From Paenibacillus sp. JCM 18996 (GTDB taxonomy: Bacteria > Bacillota > Bacilli > Paenibacillales > NBRC-103111): a stretch of 55,698 nucleotides of DNA. Below the pieces are notes generated by a model. That model was not told where the DNA came from. It saw nothing but the letters and a program-made list of their open reading frames with translations, and ran no database searches. Shown piece after piece: positions 1 through 15,609 of the stretch; position 1 is the first letter of the stretch; the number at the start of each line of letters is the position of its first letter. The stretch is taken from NCBI GenBank assembly GCA_001313085.1, contig BBFE01000024.1, positions 1 through 55,698 on the forward strand. Direction: 5' to 3'. A program made the position numbers and the translations under genes.

Positions 1-240
1 GTCACGGGGACCGCCGAAACGGCCGCGGAACTCGCGATACGAGTGCCCGGTGCGGCCGCGGAGGCGATGGAGGGTTACGGTGTGGGCACCGCAGCCCTCC
101 AGCTCGGAGTCCCTGTCTTGGAAATACGCGCCATATCGAATGCGGTTGGCCCTCGTGACCGGGCCGCATGGCGCATCAAGGAAGCTTTAAGTGCGCTGGA
201 AGCAGCAAGCGCAGTATTTGTGGAGGTATTTAAAAAATGA
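1..240 (+). CDS. mqnB: Futalosine hydrolase, C-terminal part (MqnB)
   Basis: This is the last 79 codons of a gene that begins before the window. The family releases hypoxanthine from futalosine in the alternative menaquinone pathway. The segment AEAMEGYGVGTAALQLGVP followed by IRAISNAVGPRD matches the conserved C-terminal half of nucleoside phosphorylase-like futalosine hydrolases, including the Met-Glu of the active site and the late Asn. The stop codon overlaps the next start (ATGA at 237-240), so it is translationally coupled to mqnD, the next enzyme of the same pathway. No frame break is seen in this part. Confidence 0.88.
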   Translation, partial: VTGTAETAAELAIRVPGAAAEAMEGYGVGTAALQLGVPVLEIRAISNAVGPRDRAAWRIKEALSALEAASAVFVEVFKK

Positions 241-1080
241 AGATCGCTTTTTTTTCTCCTTGCCCTAATGACACTTTTGTTTTTTTCATGCTTTGGTGCA
301 CGGTCTTGTGCCTGGTGCTCCGAAATTCGACGTCACATACGCGGACATTGATATTACCAATAATCTCGCGGCGGGACCGCACGGGCCGGATGTGCTTAAA
401 GTATCGTACGCTGCGCTGCCGTGGGTGCTTTCGGAATATGCGCTGCTTCCATGCGGTGGAGCGCTCGGCCGAGGCTGCGGGCCGCTGGTTTTGAGCCAGA
501 ACAGATCAGATCCGGCGTCACTTGCCGGCCGCAGGGTGGCTGTGCCCAGCGAGCGTTCAACCGCCTATCTGCTGTTCCGGCTGTGGGCCGCTCAGAATGT
601 GCCTGGCGGCGTAGGCGAGATTATTATCATGCCATTTGACGAGATCATGCCTGCGGTACGGGACGGATTGGTCGATGCCGGGTTGGTGATCCATGAGGCG
701 CGCTTCACGTACCGTCTTACGGGCTGTCCCTTCTGACCGACCTGGGGAGCTGGTGGGAGGCGGATACCGGCCTGCCCATTCCGCTTGGGGCCATTATCGC
801 CCGCAGGTCGCTTGATCTCGCTTCGATCGCCGGCTGGATCCGCAATTCTGTCGAATACGCTTGGGCACACCCTGAGGTGTCGAGGGAATATGTGATGCAG
901 TATGCTCAAGAGCTGTCTCCTGAAGTCGCACAAGCGCATATCGAATTGTATGTCAACGACTTCACTGCGAATTTGGGAGAGGACGGGTATGCCGCGGTTA
1001 CCGCTCTTCTCACCAGAGCCGCGCGGGAGGGTCTTGTGCCGGAGGTTGATCCGGCAGCGCTGCGCTGGCAGGCAGAGTAG
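237..1080 (+). CDS. mqnD: 1,4-dihydroxy-6-naphthoate synthase (MqnD), two frame breaks
   Basis: MqnD converts cyclic dehypoxanthine futalosine to 1,4-dihydroxy-6-naphthoate. The start MKIAFFSPCPNDTFVF and the later DVTYADIDITNNLA, IIIMPFDEIMPAVRDG and VIHEARFTY are hallmarks of this periplasmic-binding-like fold. The reading frame changes near 280-287, in a T run (one T too many), and again near 717, where one base seems missing before a GLSLLTDLGSWWE segment. Joined, the three pieces give about 280 residues, normal for the family. It overlaps mqnB by four bases, which supports one operon. The breaks are probably sequencing errors, since both sides of each remain fully conserved. Confidence 0.85.
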
Positions 1081-1092
1081 AGGCCGATGACG

Positions 1093-1145
1093 AAAAAAAA
1101 GACTCCTGGCTGTATTCGAATAATACAAGCAGGAGTCTTTTTTTT
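1093..1145. terminator. Bidirectional rho-independent terminator
   Basis: AAAGACTCCTG pairs with CAGGAGTCTTT around an inner short palindrome, with an A run on the left and a T run on the right. It lies between the convergent mqnD and speD genes and can serve both. Confidence 0.85.
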
Positions 1146-1162
1146 AGTCGAAGGTACAGCTG

Positions 1163-2000
1163 TTATGATTCACCCACCGAGCCATAGTTAATATTTTTTT
1201 CCCGTAAAAGATTTCGTCCATTTCCCATTTTACACTTTCCGTGATTTCGTTCTGTTCCTCTATACTTAACTTGTCCTTCGTGTATCCAAACAGATAATTA
1301 TTCAAATCGAATTCCTTGAGCTTGCATTTTGTGTGAAAAAATATTTTCCTGATATACGTTTACGTCAATCATATGGTATAAATCTTTTATTTTGCCGGGA
1401 ATGTAATTCTGGATCGAGCTGATATCGTGGTCAATAAACAATTTATGGCCGCTAATATCCCGTGTAAAGCCCCGGACCCGGTAGTCCATAGTCAAAATGT
1501 CCGTATCAAACGAGTGGATAAGATAATTCAGCGCCTTAAGGGGTGAAATTTCCCCGCACGTGGACACATCGATATCCGCCCTAAAAGTGCTGATCCCTTC
1601 GTCCGGATGGTATTCGGGATAAGTATGTACCGTGATGTGGCTTTTATCCAATGCCATGACGACCGCTTCAGGAAGAGGCCCCGGCGATTCGTCGAAGGAT
1701 TCCGTCGGCACTTCTACAATCGGACCCTCTGAGACCAACAAAGTTACGCTTGCACCTTGAGGCACGTAATCCTGTTTGGCGACGTTTAATACGTGCGCAC
1801 CTATAATATCGGACACATGCTTCAAAATCTTGGTCAATCTGTCCGCGTTGTACTGCTCATCTATATACTCGATATAGGCTTCGCGTTCTTTTTTTCGTCT
1901 TGGTATAGCAAATATCGTACATATTAAAGCTTAATGATTTGGTAAGATTGTTAAAGCCATGTAATGTGACACGCTGTTCCGGGGTTAGCTCATGATTCAT
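1163..2000 (-). CDS. speD: S-adenosylmethionine decarboxylase proenzyme, class 1A (SpeD)
   Basis: The enzyme makes decarboxylated SAM, the aminopropyl donor for spermidine. [11 protein letters not shown] with [19 protein letters not shown] is the self-processing region of the long E. coli-type family; the cleavage Ser follows the Lys of [16 protein letters not shown] and [16 protein letters not shown] also match. The start ATG at 1998-2000 has GGAG directly upstream and gives an N-terminus [20 protein letters not shown]. The frame breaks at about 1890, 1312 and 1195. Repaired length is about 270 residues, close to the E. coli enzyme and much longer than the short B. subtilis type. Confidence 0.88.
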
Positions 2001-2111
2001 TTCTCCTTAGGGTTATTAAGTCCAGGATTTGCTTTGCACTTAACTATTTTTTATACCCATTCCTTCAGAGAAAAAAAACATTCCTTGCCCTCTAAGCGAC
2101 AATGACCTACA

Positions 2112-2156
2112 AAGCAACCAGGCTGCCGTTAGGGGCTGTTCCGGTTGCTTTTACAA
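2112..2156 (-). terminator. Possible terminator of rlmD
   Basis: AAAGCAACC pairs with GGTTGCTTT around a 23-base loop. On the minus strand it follows the rlmD stop by about 15 bases. The T tract on that side is short (TTTG), so it may be a weak terminator only. Confidence 0.45.
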
Positions 2157-2170
2157 GATAAGCCGATGGG

Positions 2171-3787
2171 TTAGTTTTTGACCAACAGAGCGCAGCATTC
2201 CACATGCGAAGTCTGTGGAAACATATCTACGGGCTGCACCCATTCGAGGGTGAAGCCCCCGTCCAGCAGCACCCGGCAATCCTTGGCAGGTGGAGGGATT
2301 GCACGAGACGTAGACGAAACGTCTCGGCTTGGCTGCAATGACCGCGCTCAGCAGCTTGCGGTCGCAGCCCGTGCGGGGCGGGTCGACGACGATGACGTCG
2401 GGCCGCTCGCCCCGCTTGATCCAGTCGGGAAGCAGCGCTTCCGACTGGCCGACATAGAAGCGGCAGTTGCCCATGCCGCTTGCATCGGCGTTCCGCCGGG
2501 CGTCTTCGACGGCCTCGGCGATCACTTCGATGCCCCGCACCTCCCTGGCGTCCGGCGCGAGCCACAACCCGATCGTGCCCGAGCCGCAGTAGGCGTCGAC
2601 CACGAGCTCCTTGCCCGTCAAGGCGGCCGCCTCCTTGACGGAGTTGTACAGCTGGACCGTCTGGGACGGATTCAGCTGAAAAAAAAGCCCGCGGGGACAA
2701 GGAGAACTTGACGCTTCCCAGCGTCTCGTCCAGTCGTTCCTTGCCCCACAATATGGTCGTCTTCTCCCCGAAGACGAGCGGAGTGTCCGCGTCATTCACA
2801 TTCTGCGCGATCGTGGTAACCTTGGGCAGCCTCCGCCGGATCTCGGCCAACAGCTGCTCCTTTCGGGGCAAAGCGTCCGAGGCCGTGATCAGCGTCAGCT
2901 GCACTTCGTCCGAAGTCTGCCCGATCCGGGCCACGACTGTCCGCAGCACGCCCTGGCGCTTTCTTTCATTGTAGACGGAGATCCCCAGCCTGCTTGCGAT
3001 CTCCTTTACCGCCGCAATCGTTTCGTTGATGGCCGGATGCTGGATGGGACAGCCCGAAATGTCCACAAGCTTATGGCTGCCGGCGGAATAAAGCCCTGTG
3101 ATCACTTTCCCGTTGTCTATCCCGACCTGCAGCTGCGCTTTATTGCGGTATTGCCACGGCTCGTCCATGCCGAGGATAGGACGGAGGGGCACCTGCTCCA
3201 GCTTCGTGTATCGCTGAAAAGCCTCTCTGACGATCTCTTCCTTGGCCGCGAGCTGCGCCTGGTAAGACATATGCTGCAGCTGGCAGCCCCCGCAGGTGTC
3301 GTAGACCGGGCAGTCCGGCTTTTTTTGCGGTGAGGGGATTTTTTTTCTCCACCTGGACCAGCTCCGCATGCAGAAATCCCGGCTCGATGCGGGTGACCAG
3401 CGCTTTGACCACTTCATCCGGCAGCGCCCCTCGTATGAATACGGCCTTGCGCTTGTAGTAGCCGACGCCCTCGCCGTTGATGCCGATCCGTTTGATCGTC
3501 ACCGCGATGCGGTCTCCCGGCCTTAAGTCTCCGCGGTCCCTTCGTACTTGCCGTAAGAGGCTCTCGACCCTGCTTTCGTGCGAATCCGGAAGTGCCGCCC
3601 GATCCGCCGGATTTAGGCGACAACTCCGCTCCTGCAGCTGAAGCTTTCCCGCCAGCGGTTTGCCCGAGGACGGCTTTTGCGCTCTTCCGCCTGACGGCTT
3701 TCCCGCCGCCGCCGGATTCCCTTTTGACTGAACGCTGCCTCTGTTTCCTGACTTGCCTTGCGGTGTATTCGAATCGAATTTAGGCAT
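2171..3787 (-). CDS. rlmD: 23S rRNA (uracil-C5)-methyltransferase, RlmD/RumA family
   Basis: This class of enzyme methylates a uracil of 23S rRNA (U1939 in E. coli numbering) from SAM. Order of parts: a basic low-complexity N-terminus (about 60 residues), a TRAM domain ([22 protein letters not shown]), a 4Fe-4S cysteine cluster ([14 protein letters not shown] and a later SGCPIQ), the SAM site [24 protein letters not shown], and the catalytic Cys in [10 protein letters not shown]. The start at 3785-3787 has GAGGAAAT before it. Frame breaks occur near 3345, 2685 and 2285, the first two in T or A runs. B. subtilis has two paralogues of this family, so the exact target base is inferred. Confidence 0.88.
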
Positions 3788-3953
3788 ATTTCCTCGCTTC
3801 GCGCTATCTTTTTTTTGTTGCTTCTAATATACCACGCGGGGTCCGGCGCACCAAGCTTGAGCAAAAAACTGGACTTTAAAAAAATCCCGCTGAGCGGATA
3901 GAATCGACTTATACAATGAAATCAAAAAAAAGAACCCGGGAGGAGCCATACCA

Positions 3954-4912
3954 TTGGAATCCGAGCAAGTTGTAATCGAAGCCGACGGGCTCGTCAAAAC
4001 GTACGGCAAGTTCCAGGCGGTGCGGGGGGTCAGCTTCCAGGTGCGCTTGGCGAAGTTTTCGGGCTTCTTGGGCCAAACGGCGCGGGCAAAACCACAACGA
4101 TGGAAATGATCGAAGGGCTGAGGCTGCTGATGGGGGAACGGCGAGGGTTGCGGGATTCGACACGCAGAAGGACCTGGCCAAGGTGAAGGAAGTGATCGGC
4201 GTGCAGCTGCAGTCGACTTCCCTGTTTGAGCTTTTAAAAGTGAAAGAGATAGTGAAAATGTATGCCAGCTTTTACAAACAACCCGTGCCGGTGGGGCCGC
4301 TGATTGAAGACATGACTTTAACCGAAAAAAATGAACGACCGCGTCAAGAACCTCTCCGGAGGGCAGAAGCAGCGTCTGGCTATCGCCTTGGCGTTAGTCA
4401 ATGATCCGAAGGTGATTTTTTTCTCGACGAACCGACGACAGGACTCGATCCTCAAGCACGCAGGACACTGTGGGACATTATTTTGAGGCTAAAAGAAAAA
4501 AAGGCAAGACCGTCGTGCTCAGCACCCATTACATGGATGAAGCCATGTGCTGTGCGACCGGATCTGCTTGATGGACCAGGGGCAGGTGATCGCGTTGGAT
4601 ACGCCCGCTGCGTTAGTGCAAAGCCTGCAGTCCGAGAGCGCGATCGAGTTTCGGCTGACGGGAGAGAATCAATTGCCGGAGGAGCGAAGCAGTGCAATGA
4701 TGCGGGAGCTTGGCGAAATCCAGGGAGTGACCAAGGTGGATCTGCGCAAGGACACCTTCGTTCTATATACGGATCAACTGCAGACGGCGTTAACCGGGCT
4801 GATCCGGCACAGCAGCGAAGCCGGTCTCCGGTTGTCGGACCTTCAGACACGCACAGCTACGCTGGAGGATGTCTTCATCCAAATGACGGGAAGGAGCTTA
4901 AGGGAATCATGA
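3954..4912 (+). CDS. ABC-2 type transporter ATP-binding protein
   Basis: ATPase of a two-gene exporter. A TTG start at 3954 has GGAGG nine bases upstream. Walker A reads as [12 protein letters not shown] after repair near 4055-4075; the signature is [17 protein letters not shown], Walker B is [12 protein letters not shown] and the switch His is in [10 protein letters not shown]-terminal domain of about 100 residues ends in [17 protein letters not shown], typical of DrrA/CcmA-like ATPases. Frame breaks lie at about 4055, 4130, 4330, 4425, 4500 and 4545. Several are A or T runs one or two bases too long. The stop overlaps the permease start. The substrate cannot be told; drug or lipid export is usual. 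Confidence 0.85.
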
Positions 4913-6018
4913 ACGCTTATTGGCAGCTCACGCTCGCCCAGCTAAGATTATTCGCGCGCAATCGGCAAGTATTGTTTTTTTACCCTGTTCTTTCCCATTT
5001 TTTTTCATGATTATGCTGGGATCGTTCCTGGGCGGCGGAGGCACTGCTTCCGTATCGGGATACGTGATCGACCAGGACGCCAGCGCTGACTCTCGGAAAC
5101 TGCTGGATTCTTTGCAAAAAAATCCGGCGTTTTGGACGTGAAAACTGCGGATAACCTGGATACCTCCCTGCAGGAACTGAAAAAAAAGGAGATAAGCAGC
5201 TCGTTCTCGTCATTCCCAAAGGATATGCAGAAGCGGTCGCCATGAAAGGCGCGAGCTCGACAAACGCTGCCAGGTTGAAACTCTATTACGATCAAACGAA
5301 CCAGCCGGCCGCCCAGGTGGGACTGCCGATTGTCGAACGAGCCGTGGATGATATCTCCAAACAAATGTCGAATTACGTGCCAATCGTCACGGTTCACCCG
5401 GAAGGGGTCCAATCGCTGAAGCTGCGCTACATCGACTTCCTGGTGCCGGGCATCGTGGCCATGATGATTATGAACAATAATCTGAACGGTGTGGCCGGAC
5501 AGATTGCTTCCTGGCGGGAGCGGGGCGTGCTGCGCAGGATGCAGAGCACTCCGCTTAGCGCCCGGACTTTTATCGCTGCGCAAATCACGGCGCGACTGCT
5601 GCTGAACGGCGCCCAGGCGCTGATCGTGCTGCTGGTGGGCAGCTTGGTGTTCGGCACCCAGGTGAACGGGTCTTGGTGGCTGCTGATTTTCTTCGTCGTA
5701 TTGGGAACGCTGACGTTTATGTCGATCGGATTTATCATTGCCGGGCTTGCGAAGACACCGGAAAGCGCGGGGCCGATTGCCGGAATAATTTCTTTCCCGC
5801 TCATGTTCCTGGGCGGCGTATTCTTCCCGATCAAAAGCATGCCGGAATTCCTGCAGCCGGTCGTGAAGGCCCTGCCTATCTCCCATTTATCCAGCGCGAT
5901 CAGGCAAATTATGAATGTAGGAGCCGGTTTTGCCGGTGTCTGGACGGAGGCTGTGCTGCTTGGCGGCTGGCTGGCCGTGGCTTTTATCGTGGCAGCGTTC
6001 ACTTTTAAGTGGGAGTAG
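4909..6018 (+). CDS. ABC-2 type transporter permease
   Basis: Membrane partner of the ATPase before it. The ATG at 4909 overlaps the ATPase stop. The first membrane helix (residues about 18-38, RQVLFFTLFFPIFFMIMLGS after repair) is followed by an extracytoplasmic domain of about 180 residues, then five hydrophobic segments from IDFLVPGIVAMMIMNNNLNG to the end FIVAAFTFKWE. This is the usual plan of YhgE/YadH-like ABC-2 permeases. Frame breaks are near 4985, 5120 and 5190, all in T or A runs. Residues ISFPLMFLGGVFFPI are a family hallmark. Confidence 0.85.
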
Positions 6019-6126
6019 GGAGACGTTTGGCGGCTCAGTTGGGGATGCGTGAAATGCGGAAGTGCATAATTTGTAGTTGTGTTTCTTTTTAAAGTAACGT
6101 GCGATCTACGGAAAAAAAAGCCTTTT

Positions 6127-6512
6127 TTAAATCGAAAAAGAGAGTGCTTCTCTAATCGACAGCATTAATATCGGAATCTGATCTGCCGCCGTCAGCAAGC
6201 CATGCGCAAGGCCACCTGCGTCAAGGCCACGCCCGTGGCGCATTCCGGGCCTCCATCGGCAAAACGGACGCCCAGGGCCACAGTTTCCTACCGCAGCCGG
6301 GGAAACGAAATAAAGCTCAGCAGATTGATTCCGGACTTCTTGCCTTTTTCTCTTACCTGTCCCAGAAATTGGCCGAGAAATCCTTCCCATTTTACTCCGA
6401 TCTGCTTCTTGGCGCCGCTGTTCTCAAGCATCATTCTCACGCTTTGATTTAAAGCGGTTTCCAGGTGAGACAAGGCTTCCCGCAAATGATAATCTATGTC
6501 CTGCTCCTCCAT
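6127..6512 (-). CDS. Small protein downstream of the giant P-type ATPase, unknown
   Basis: The first 74 codons, from the ATG at 6512, read cleanly: an acidic, helix-rich start (MEEQDIDYHLREALSHLETA) then a Lys-rich stretch and a hydrophobic GINLLSFISF. An in-frame TAG follows, after which the same frame continues with ETVALGVRFADGGPECATGV and a further shift leads to a stop at 6127. I therefore think the true product is about 125 residues and that the window carries one or two errors here. No family is recognised. It lies in the same direction as the ATPase and the small membrane gene at 6774-7005, so co-expression is possible. Confidence 0.5.
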
Positions 6513-6773
6513 AGCATCTCCTCACTCTCCACTTGGTTTGAAGGCCGTCTATTGTTATTCAACCTTGCTATATAAGTTGAACGAAACTGTAACTTGATTA
6601 CTCTGCATCATCTGAGTGGCATGGCACGGCACCATTTCAGCTCAAAGCACTCGACAAGAGTAACAGGAAAAACTGATGCTAATCTTGAGCAACTGTATCC
6701 ATTCCAATTATATAGGTTCTTCATAAGCTTGTTTCTTACGTCGCGCTACTCTTCATCAAGCCATGCGATGTCT

Positions 6774-7005
6774 CTATCCATCTGCTTTTTTCATTCGTTC
6801 AAACTGTGCTTCGGCGATAATATCCTCTACTTCCTCCCGCGCCATTTGAACGAAAGACCTCGCGCGGTTGATCAGATTGACACCGCTCTGCCTTCCGTTA
6901 GCGGCTAGCGGCCGCAGAGTCGATTTGGCGACGGGCAGCAAAGCGGAGGCCGCAATGGCGAGCGCAGTCCCGATTATGATCTTGTCCAGGTTTTTTCTGA
7001 ATCAT
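6774..7005 (-). CDS. Small membrane-anchored protein beside the P-type ATPase
   Basis: ATG at 7003-7005 has a strong GGAGGAA site upstream. After removing one A from a run of six near 6991, the product is about 76 residues: a Lys-containing N-terminus, one membrane helix (IIIGTALAIAASALLPVAKS), then an amphipathic, charged helix ending in ERMKKADG. This plan resembles the small protein at 11992-12189 on the other side of the ATPase (one helix, then a charged amphipathic tail). It may belong to the small-protein families (DUF5132-like) found near large P-type ATPases, but I cannot confirm this by search. Confidence 0.6.
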
Positions 7006-7044
7006 TGCTGTTCCTCCTAGAAAATGATTTTGCGATTGTACGGC

Positions 7045-11823
<4,779 letters not shown>

Positions 11824-11991
11824 CCACACCCTCCCCTTAACCTGAGTATCAACTAATCGATGAACAATTATTTCGTTATTATTGACTGCAGGAATTGAAA
11901 TATACAAGTATTATTAAATGCATTTAATGGAATGATTTAAGTAAAAAAAACCTCTACCCGAGGCGATTATAAAATACAGGAGGTTTAAAAT

Positions 11992-12189
11992 ATGATTAAA
12001 TCACCCATTGGCATCCTTTTGGCTGCCGCCGCAGTTGTTCTCGCCGTCTCACCGGAAGCGCGCAAAACATCGCGCAGATTGGCGGTCAAAGGTACGGCAG
12101 TGCTGCTCGAAATCACGGACCAGATCAAAGACGCCGCCGCTGCGCGTAAAGAAAATGAAACCGGTAGAAAGAGCTCTATCTTAAAATGA
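11992..12189 (+). CDS. Small membrane protein divergent from the P-type ATPase
   Basis: A 65-residue product with an ideal AGGAGG site seven to eight bases before the ATG. It has one membrane helix (SPIGILLAAAAVVLAVSPEA) followed by a basic, then mixed-charge amphipathic tail (LEITDQIKDAAAARKENE). It is transcribed away from the ATPase from a shared 170-base intergenic region, and is followed about 100 bases later by a glycine-zipper protein in the same direction. Its layout resembles the protein at 6774-7005. No named function is known to me; a role as a small membrane partner or regulator of the pump is inference. Confidence 0.65.
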   Translation: MIKSPIGILLAAAAVVLAVSPEARKTSRRLAVKGTAVLLEITDQIKDAAAARKENETGRKSSILK

Positions 12190-12293
12190 GCAGGTTGGTA
12201 AATGCATGAAATGCGCTGAATGATGAGTTGCAAATCAATAATCGGGCACAATTCTTCTATGGACTTAACTCACAACAACAAGGAGTGATCGGG

Positions 12294-12659
12294 ATGCTGC
12301 AGGGCGGTTCTTTATGGGCAGGAATTATTTCCGGCGGTTTAACACAAATCCAGGACACCAGGAATTTAACCAACGGACAAATGGATAAAAAAAGAATTCG
12401 CGGTAAGAACGGCGGGCAACGTAACCGGAGCTTTCGGCGTCATGGCCGGCATAGAATACGGCGCGCTGCTCGGCACTTCGATTTTACCGGAGCGGGAACC
12501 ATCGTGGGATCCATTGTGGGCGGACTGGTGGGCGACAGACTGGGACGCGTCGTTGGAGTACAGGCGGGCAATGCGCTTGTCCATAATCCGATGCTGAACA
12601 GTGTTATGAGGCCTGCGGCGGAAGCTGGCGCTGAAACCCAGTCTCAAATGATGCATTGA
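12294..12659 (+). CDS. Glycine-zipper membrane protein
   Basis: ATG at 12294 follows AAGGAG. Two frame breaks (an A run near 12386; a missing G near 12487) are needed to give about 122 residues. The central part, GVMAGIEYGALLGTSILPGA followed by TIVGSIVGGLVGDRLGRVVG, has small residues every fourth position, the pattern of glycine-zipper helices that pack tightly or oligomerise in membranes. It lies directly after the small membrane gene at 11992 and before a terminator, so the two likely form a short operon divergent from the P-type ATPase. Confidence 0.65.
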   Translation: MLQGGSLWAGIISGGLTQIQDTRNLTNGQMDKKRIRGKNGGQRNRSFRRHGRHRIRRAARHFDFTGAGTIVGSIVGGLVGDRLGRVVGVQAGNALVHNPMLNSVMRPAAEAGAETQSQMMH

Positions 12660-12688
12660 ATTTCTTTTTAACTGAATAGATATTCATT

Positions 12689-12724
12689 CACTCGCTGACT
12701 CTGCAATCAGGCGGGTGTTTTTTT
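12689..12724 (+). terminator. Rho-independent terminator after the glycine-zipper gene
   Basis: CACTCG and CTGA pair with TCAG and CGGGTG (one G bulge, one G-U pair) across a short loop, followed by seven T. Confidence 0.75.
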
Positions 12725-12892
12725 AACACATTTTCATGCAAAGGGTGACCTCAATGGCCAAAAGCGAGAATGAGCCGACTGCAGATTTGATTACATTTCG
12801 CTGCAGTGCCACATGGAGATTGTTTCAAAGAATAGGGACGCTGCTTTTTTTAAAAGGAAAAAATTAGCATGGCAAACGAAAGGAGGGACGGC

Positions 12893-15063
12893 ATGACACC
12901 AGAGGGTACGCAGGAACATTCCAGATATATCAATCGGCATTTAAGCTGGCTGCAGTTTAACAGGCGGGTGCTCGAAGAAGGTCAGGACGAAAGCGTCCCT
13001 CTGCTCGAGCGTACTAAATTTTTTATCCATCGTTTCTACGAATCAGGATGAGTTTGTGAGCGTAAGGTTGGCAGAAATGCTGGATAAAGTCAAAAGCGGA
13101 AGCTGCGAGGCCGATTTTACGGGATTAACGCCGCAGCACCTGCTGCAGAAAGTATTGGAATCCATGAAGAGAATGGTAAGACACCAGTACGGCACACACA
13201 AACGGATCGACCGGCTGCTGGCGGAACAAGGCATCCTGTTTACCACATACGCTGAGCTCGCGCCCGATCAGAAAGAAGAGATGGAAGCCTATTTTATTGA
13301 AAGGGTCTTCCCGGTCCTCACGCCGCTGGCTGTCGATAAAAGCCGTCCTTTTCCACTCATCCGGACCAAAAGCATCTATATCTCGGTTGTCTTAATGGAT
13401 CCCGGCGACAGGGTAAACCATTTGGCGCTCGTTGAAGTTCCATCCAATCTATCCCGTTTTATCGAGGTTTCGCCGCAGCCCTTGAGAGCGCAGAAAACTT
13501 TTATTTTGCTTGAAGATTTAATTAAGCAGTATATCCCTACAATTTTTTAACAAGTATCATCCGGTCTCATTAAATATGTTCCGTTTGACGCGCGACGCCG
13601 ACCTCGTGCTGGATGAAGAGGGGGCGGAAGATCTGCTGGATGAAATGGAGAAGGTGCTGCGCAGCAGAAAGTGGGGCACCCCGGTGCGCCTGGAGGTCGA
13701 GACGGGATTTGACCCGTATGCACTCGAGCTGCTGAAAGAAGAGCTGGGCAACGATTACCCTGTATTCGTCATCGATGGCCCAATTGATTTAAGCTATTAT
13801 ATGGCTTTTTTTCAAGTTCTTTGTCGGGGTATGACCATTTGAGGTATCCGAAATTCGAACCGGTTTATCCGCGGGAATTTGAGGAAACGGATGACTTTTT
13901 TTTCAGTGTACTGCAAGCGCGGGATGTGATGGTTTTTTTTCATCCTTATGAATCATTTGAGGCGGTGGGCGACTTTATTGACAGGGCCGCGGAGGACTCC
14001 TCCGTGCTGGCTGTTAAAATGACGCTATACCGGGTGAACGGGGATTCGAGGATTATTCAGTCATTGATACGCGCGGCTGAAGCGGGCAAGCAGGTGACCG
14101 TCGTGGTGGAATTAAAGGCGCGATTTGATGAAGCCAGAAATATCGAATGGGCGAAAGCGTTGGAAAAAAAAGCGGGATGCCATGTGGTGTACGGTTTGGC
14201 AGGCTTGAAGATTCACGCGAAGATGACCATGGTCGTACGCAGGGAAGCCGATTCTTTAAGGCGGTATATCCATGTGGCGACAGGAAATTATAACGGAGAC
14301 ACGGCGCGGATGTTCACCGATGTAGGACTGTTCACTTCCAACCGGAAGATCGGCGAGGATGTCTCCAATCTGTTTAATGAAATCACGGGGTTCTCCACCC
14401 CGGGTGAGCTGCATCTGCTGGGCGTATCCCCCACTCATCTAAAACAGCGGCTGTTCAGCCTGATTGCCCGCGAAGCGGAAAACGCCGCTTTAGGCAAGCC
14501 GGCCCGGATCATCGCCAAAATGAACGCCTTATCCAACCAGGAGCTCACGGACCAGCTATATGCCGCTTCGCGGGCGGGTGTCAAGACAGACCTGATTGTC
14601 CGCGGCATATGCGTGCTGCGACCGGGGATCCCCGGCCTAAGCGAAAATATAACCGTGCGCAGCATAGTCGACCGCTTTTTGGAGCACTCCCGGATTTTTT
14701 TATTTTGAGAATGCCGGTGAGCCGGAGGTATGGATATCCAGCGCGGATTGGATGACCAGAAATCTGGACCGCCGGATTGAATTGATGTGCCCTGTGCTTG
14801 ATGCAGGGTTGAAATCCATCGTAGTCCAGTTTTTTTAAAGTTGATGCTCAGCGATAATGTAAAAGCCCGGCTGCTGCTTGCCGGCGGCCAATATGCGAGG
14901 GTGAAAAAACGAACAGGTCTCCTATCGCAGCCAGTTTCTGGCTAAAGAATGGATCATGGACAGAAAAGACCTATCCAAGCAGCGTGTCGAAGGCTGGCCT
15001 GCCGGGATGGCGGCCCATCCGTACGCAGAGCAGGGCGGCGGCGACTCGGTGGTTTATCACTGA
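12893..15063 (+). CDS. ppk: Polyphosphate kinase (PPK1)
   Basis: PPK1 makes polyphosphate from ATP. The ATG at 12893 is preferred because AGGAGGG lies five bases before it; an upstream ATG at 12869 is in frame but has a poorer site. Domains run in the usual order: N domain ([18 protein letters not shown]), head domain, then two PLD-like C domains with the phospho-acceptor His region ([18 protein letters not shown] and [20 protein letters not shown]). Frame breaks lie near 13025, 13545, 13810, 13900, 13935, 14700, 14835 and 14905, nearly all in A or T runs of 6-9. Repaired length is about 715 residues, ending [12 protein letters not shown]...SVVYH, typical for the family. Confidence 0.88.
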
Positions 15064-15163
15064 ACGTTGCGAGTGGGTGAGAATTCCGCTGCCTTGCTGC
15101 GGAAGCAGTTGTTTTATACAGCCTTTGCAACCGACGTGTATATAACCCGCTTTCCGGGCATGC

Positions 15164-15192
15164 TTGACAATAATATATAAAAAAAATACAGT
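15164..15192 (+). promoter_or_regulatory. Sigma-A type promoter for the 15254 gene
   Basis: TTGACA at 15164-15169, 17 bases, then TACAGT at 15187-15192. The spacer is A-rich. It precedes the small gene at 15254 by about 60 bases. Confidence 0.55.
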
Positions 15193-15253
15193 GCAGCCGT
15201 AGGAAGTCTTTTGTCCTACTCTGCTATTCGCGGCGACAGGAGAGAGTATCGGG

Positions 15254-15475
15254 ATGATTTTATATCAATTGGCGAAATGGATGGAAGAAAGGGCGGGCTA
15301 TATGGAGCATTTGAAGGATACTGCTGGAGATATAACCTTTTTTTCAAGTATAAAAAAAGAACAGCTGGAGGAGACCATCATTTCCCAAACGAACGAGTGG
15401 ATGACCCTCCACAGTATATATGGCGCGCCTTCCCGCACTGCCGGCCTCAGCGCGCTGGACCACGAGATCGGTTAA
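15254..15475 (+). CDS. Small hypothetical protein, 73 residues
   Basis: An uninterrupted frame from an ATG preceded by a GGAGAG about 10 bases upstream and a plausible promoter. The product is soluble and helix-rich with many acidic residues (LAKWMEERAGYMEHLKDTAG, KKEQLEETIISQTNEWMTL) and ends in a Gly/Ser/Ala stretch. No family is recognised. A run of seven A lies inside (15353-15359), so the frame could still contain an uncorrected error. It stands alone between ppk and a radical-SAM gene. Confidence 0.45.
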   Translation: MILYQLAKWMEERAGYMEHLKDTAGDITFFSSIKKEQLEETIISQTNEWMTLHSIYGAPSRTAGLSALDHEIG

Positions 15476-15609
15476 AGTCTTTCCATCCGCTTTTTTTCAG
15501 TGTAGAATAGAGGGGTCTTGTCGCCCGCCATTACAAAAGCTTTACATATGGGGGGTCGGCAAAAGCCAGCCGCTGCCGGCAAATTACGCTGCAAAAGAGG
15601 CCTGTTAAC

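Noticed and set aside
592..1128. 178-residue open frame antisense to mqnD
   Set aside because: mqnD motifs run across the region; no ribosome site for the reverse frame.
5011..5886. 291-residue open frame antisense to the ABC permease
   Set aside because: Arg/His/Asp-rich composition typical of a shadow frame; the permease on the plus strand is recognised.
6594..6908. 104-residue plus-strand open frame
   Set aside because: It is antisense to the small membrane protein at 6774-7005, has no ribosome site, and its composition is not protein-like.
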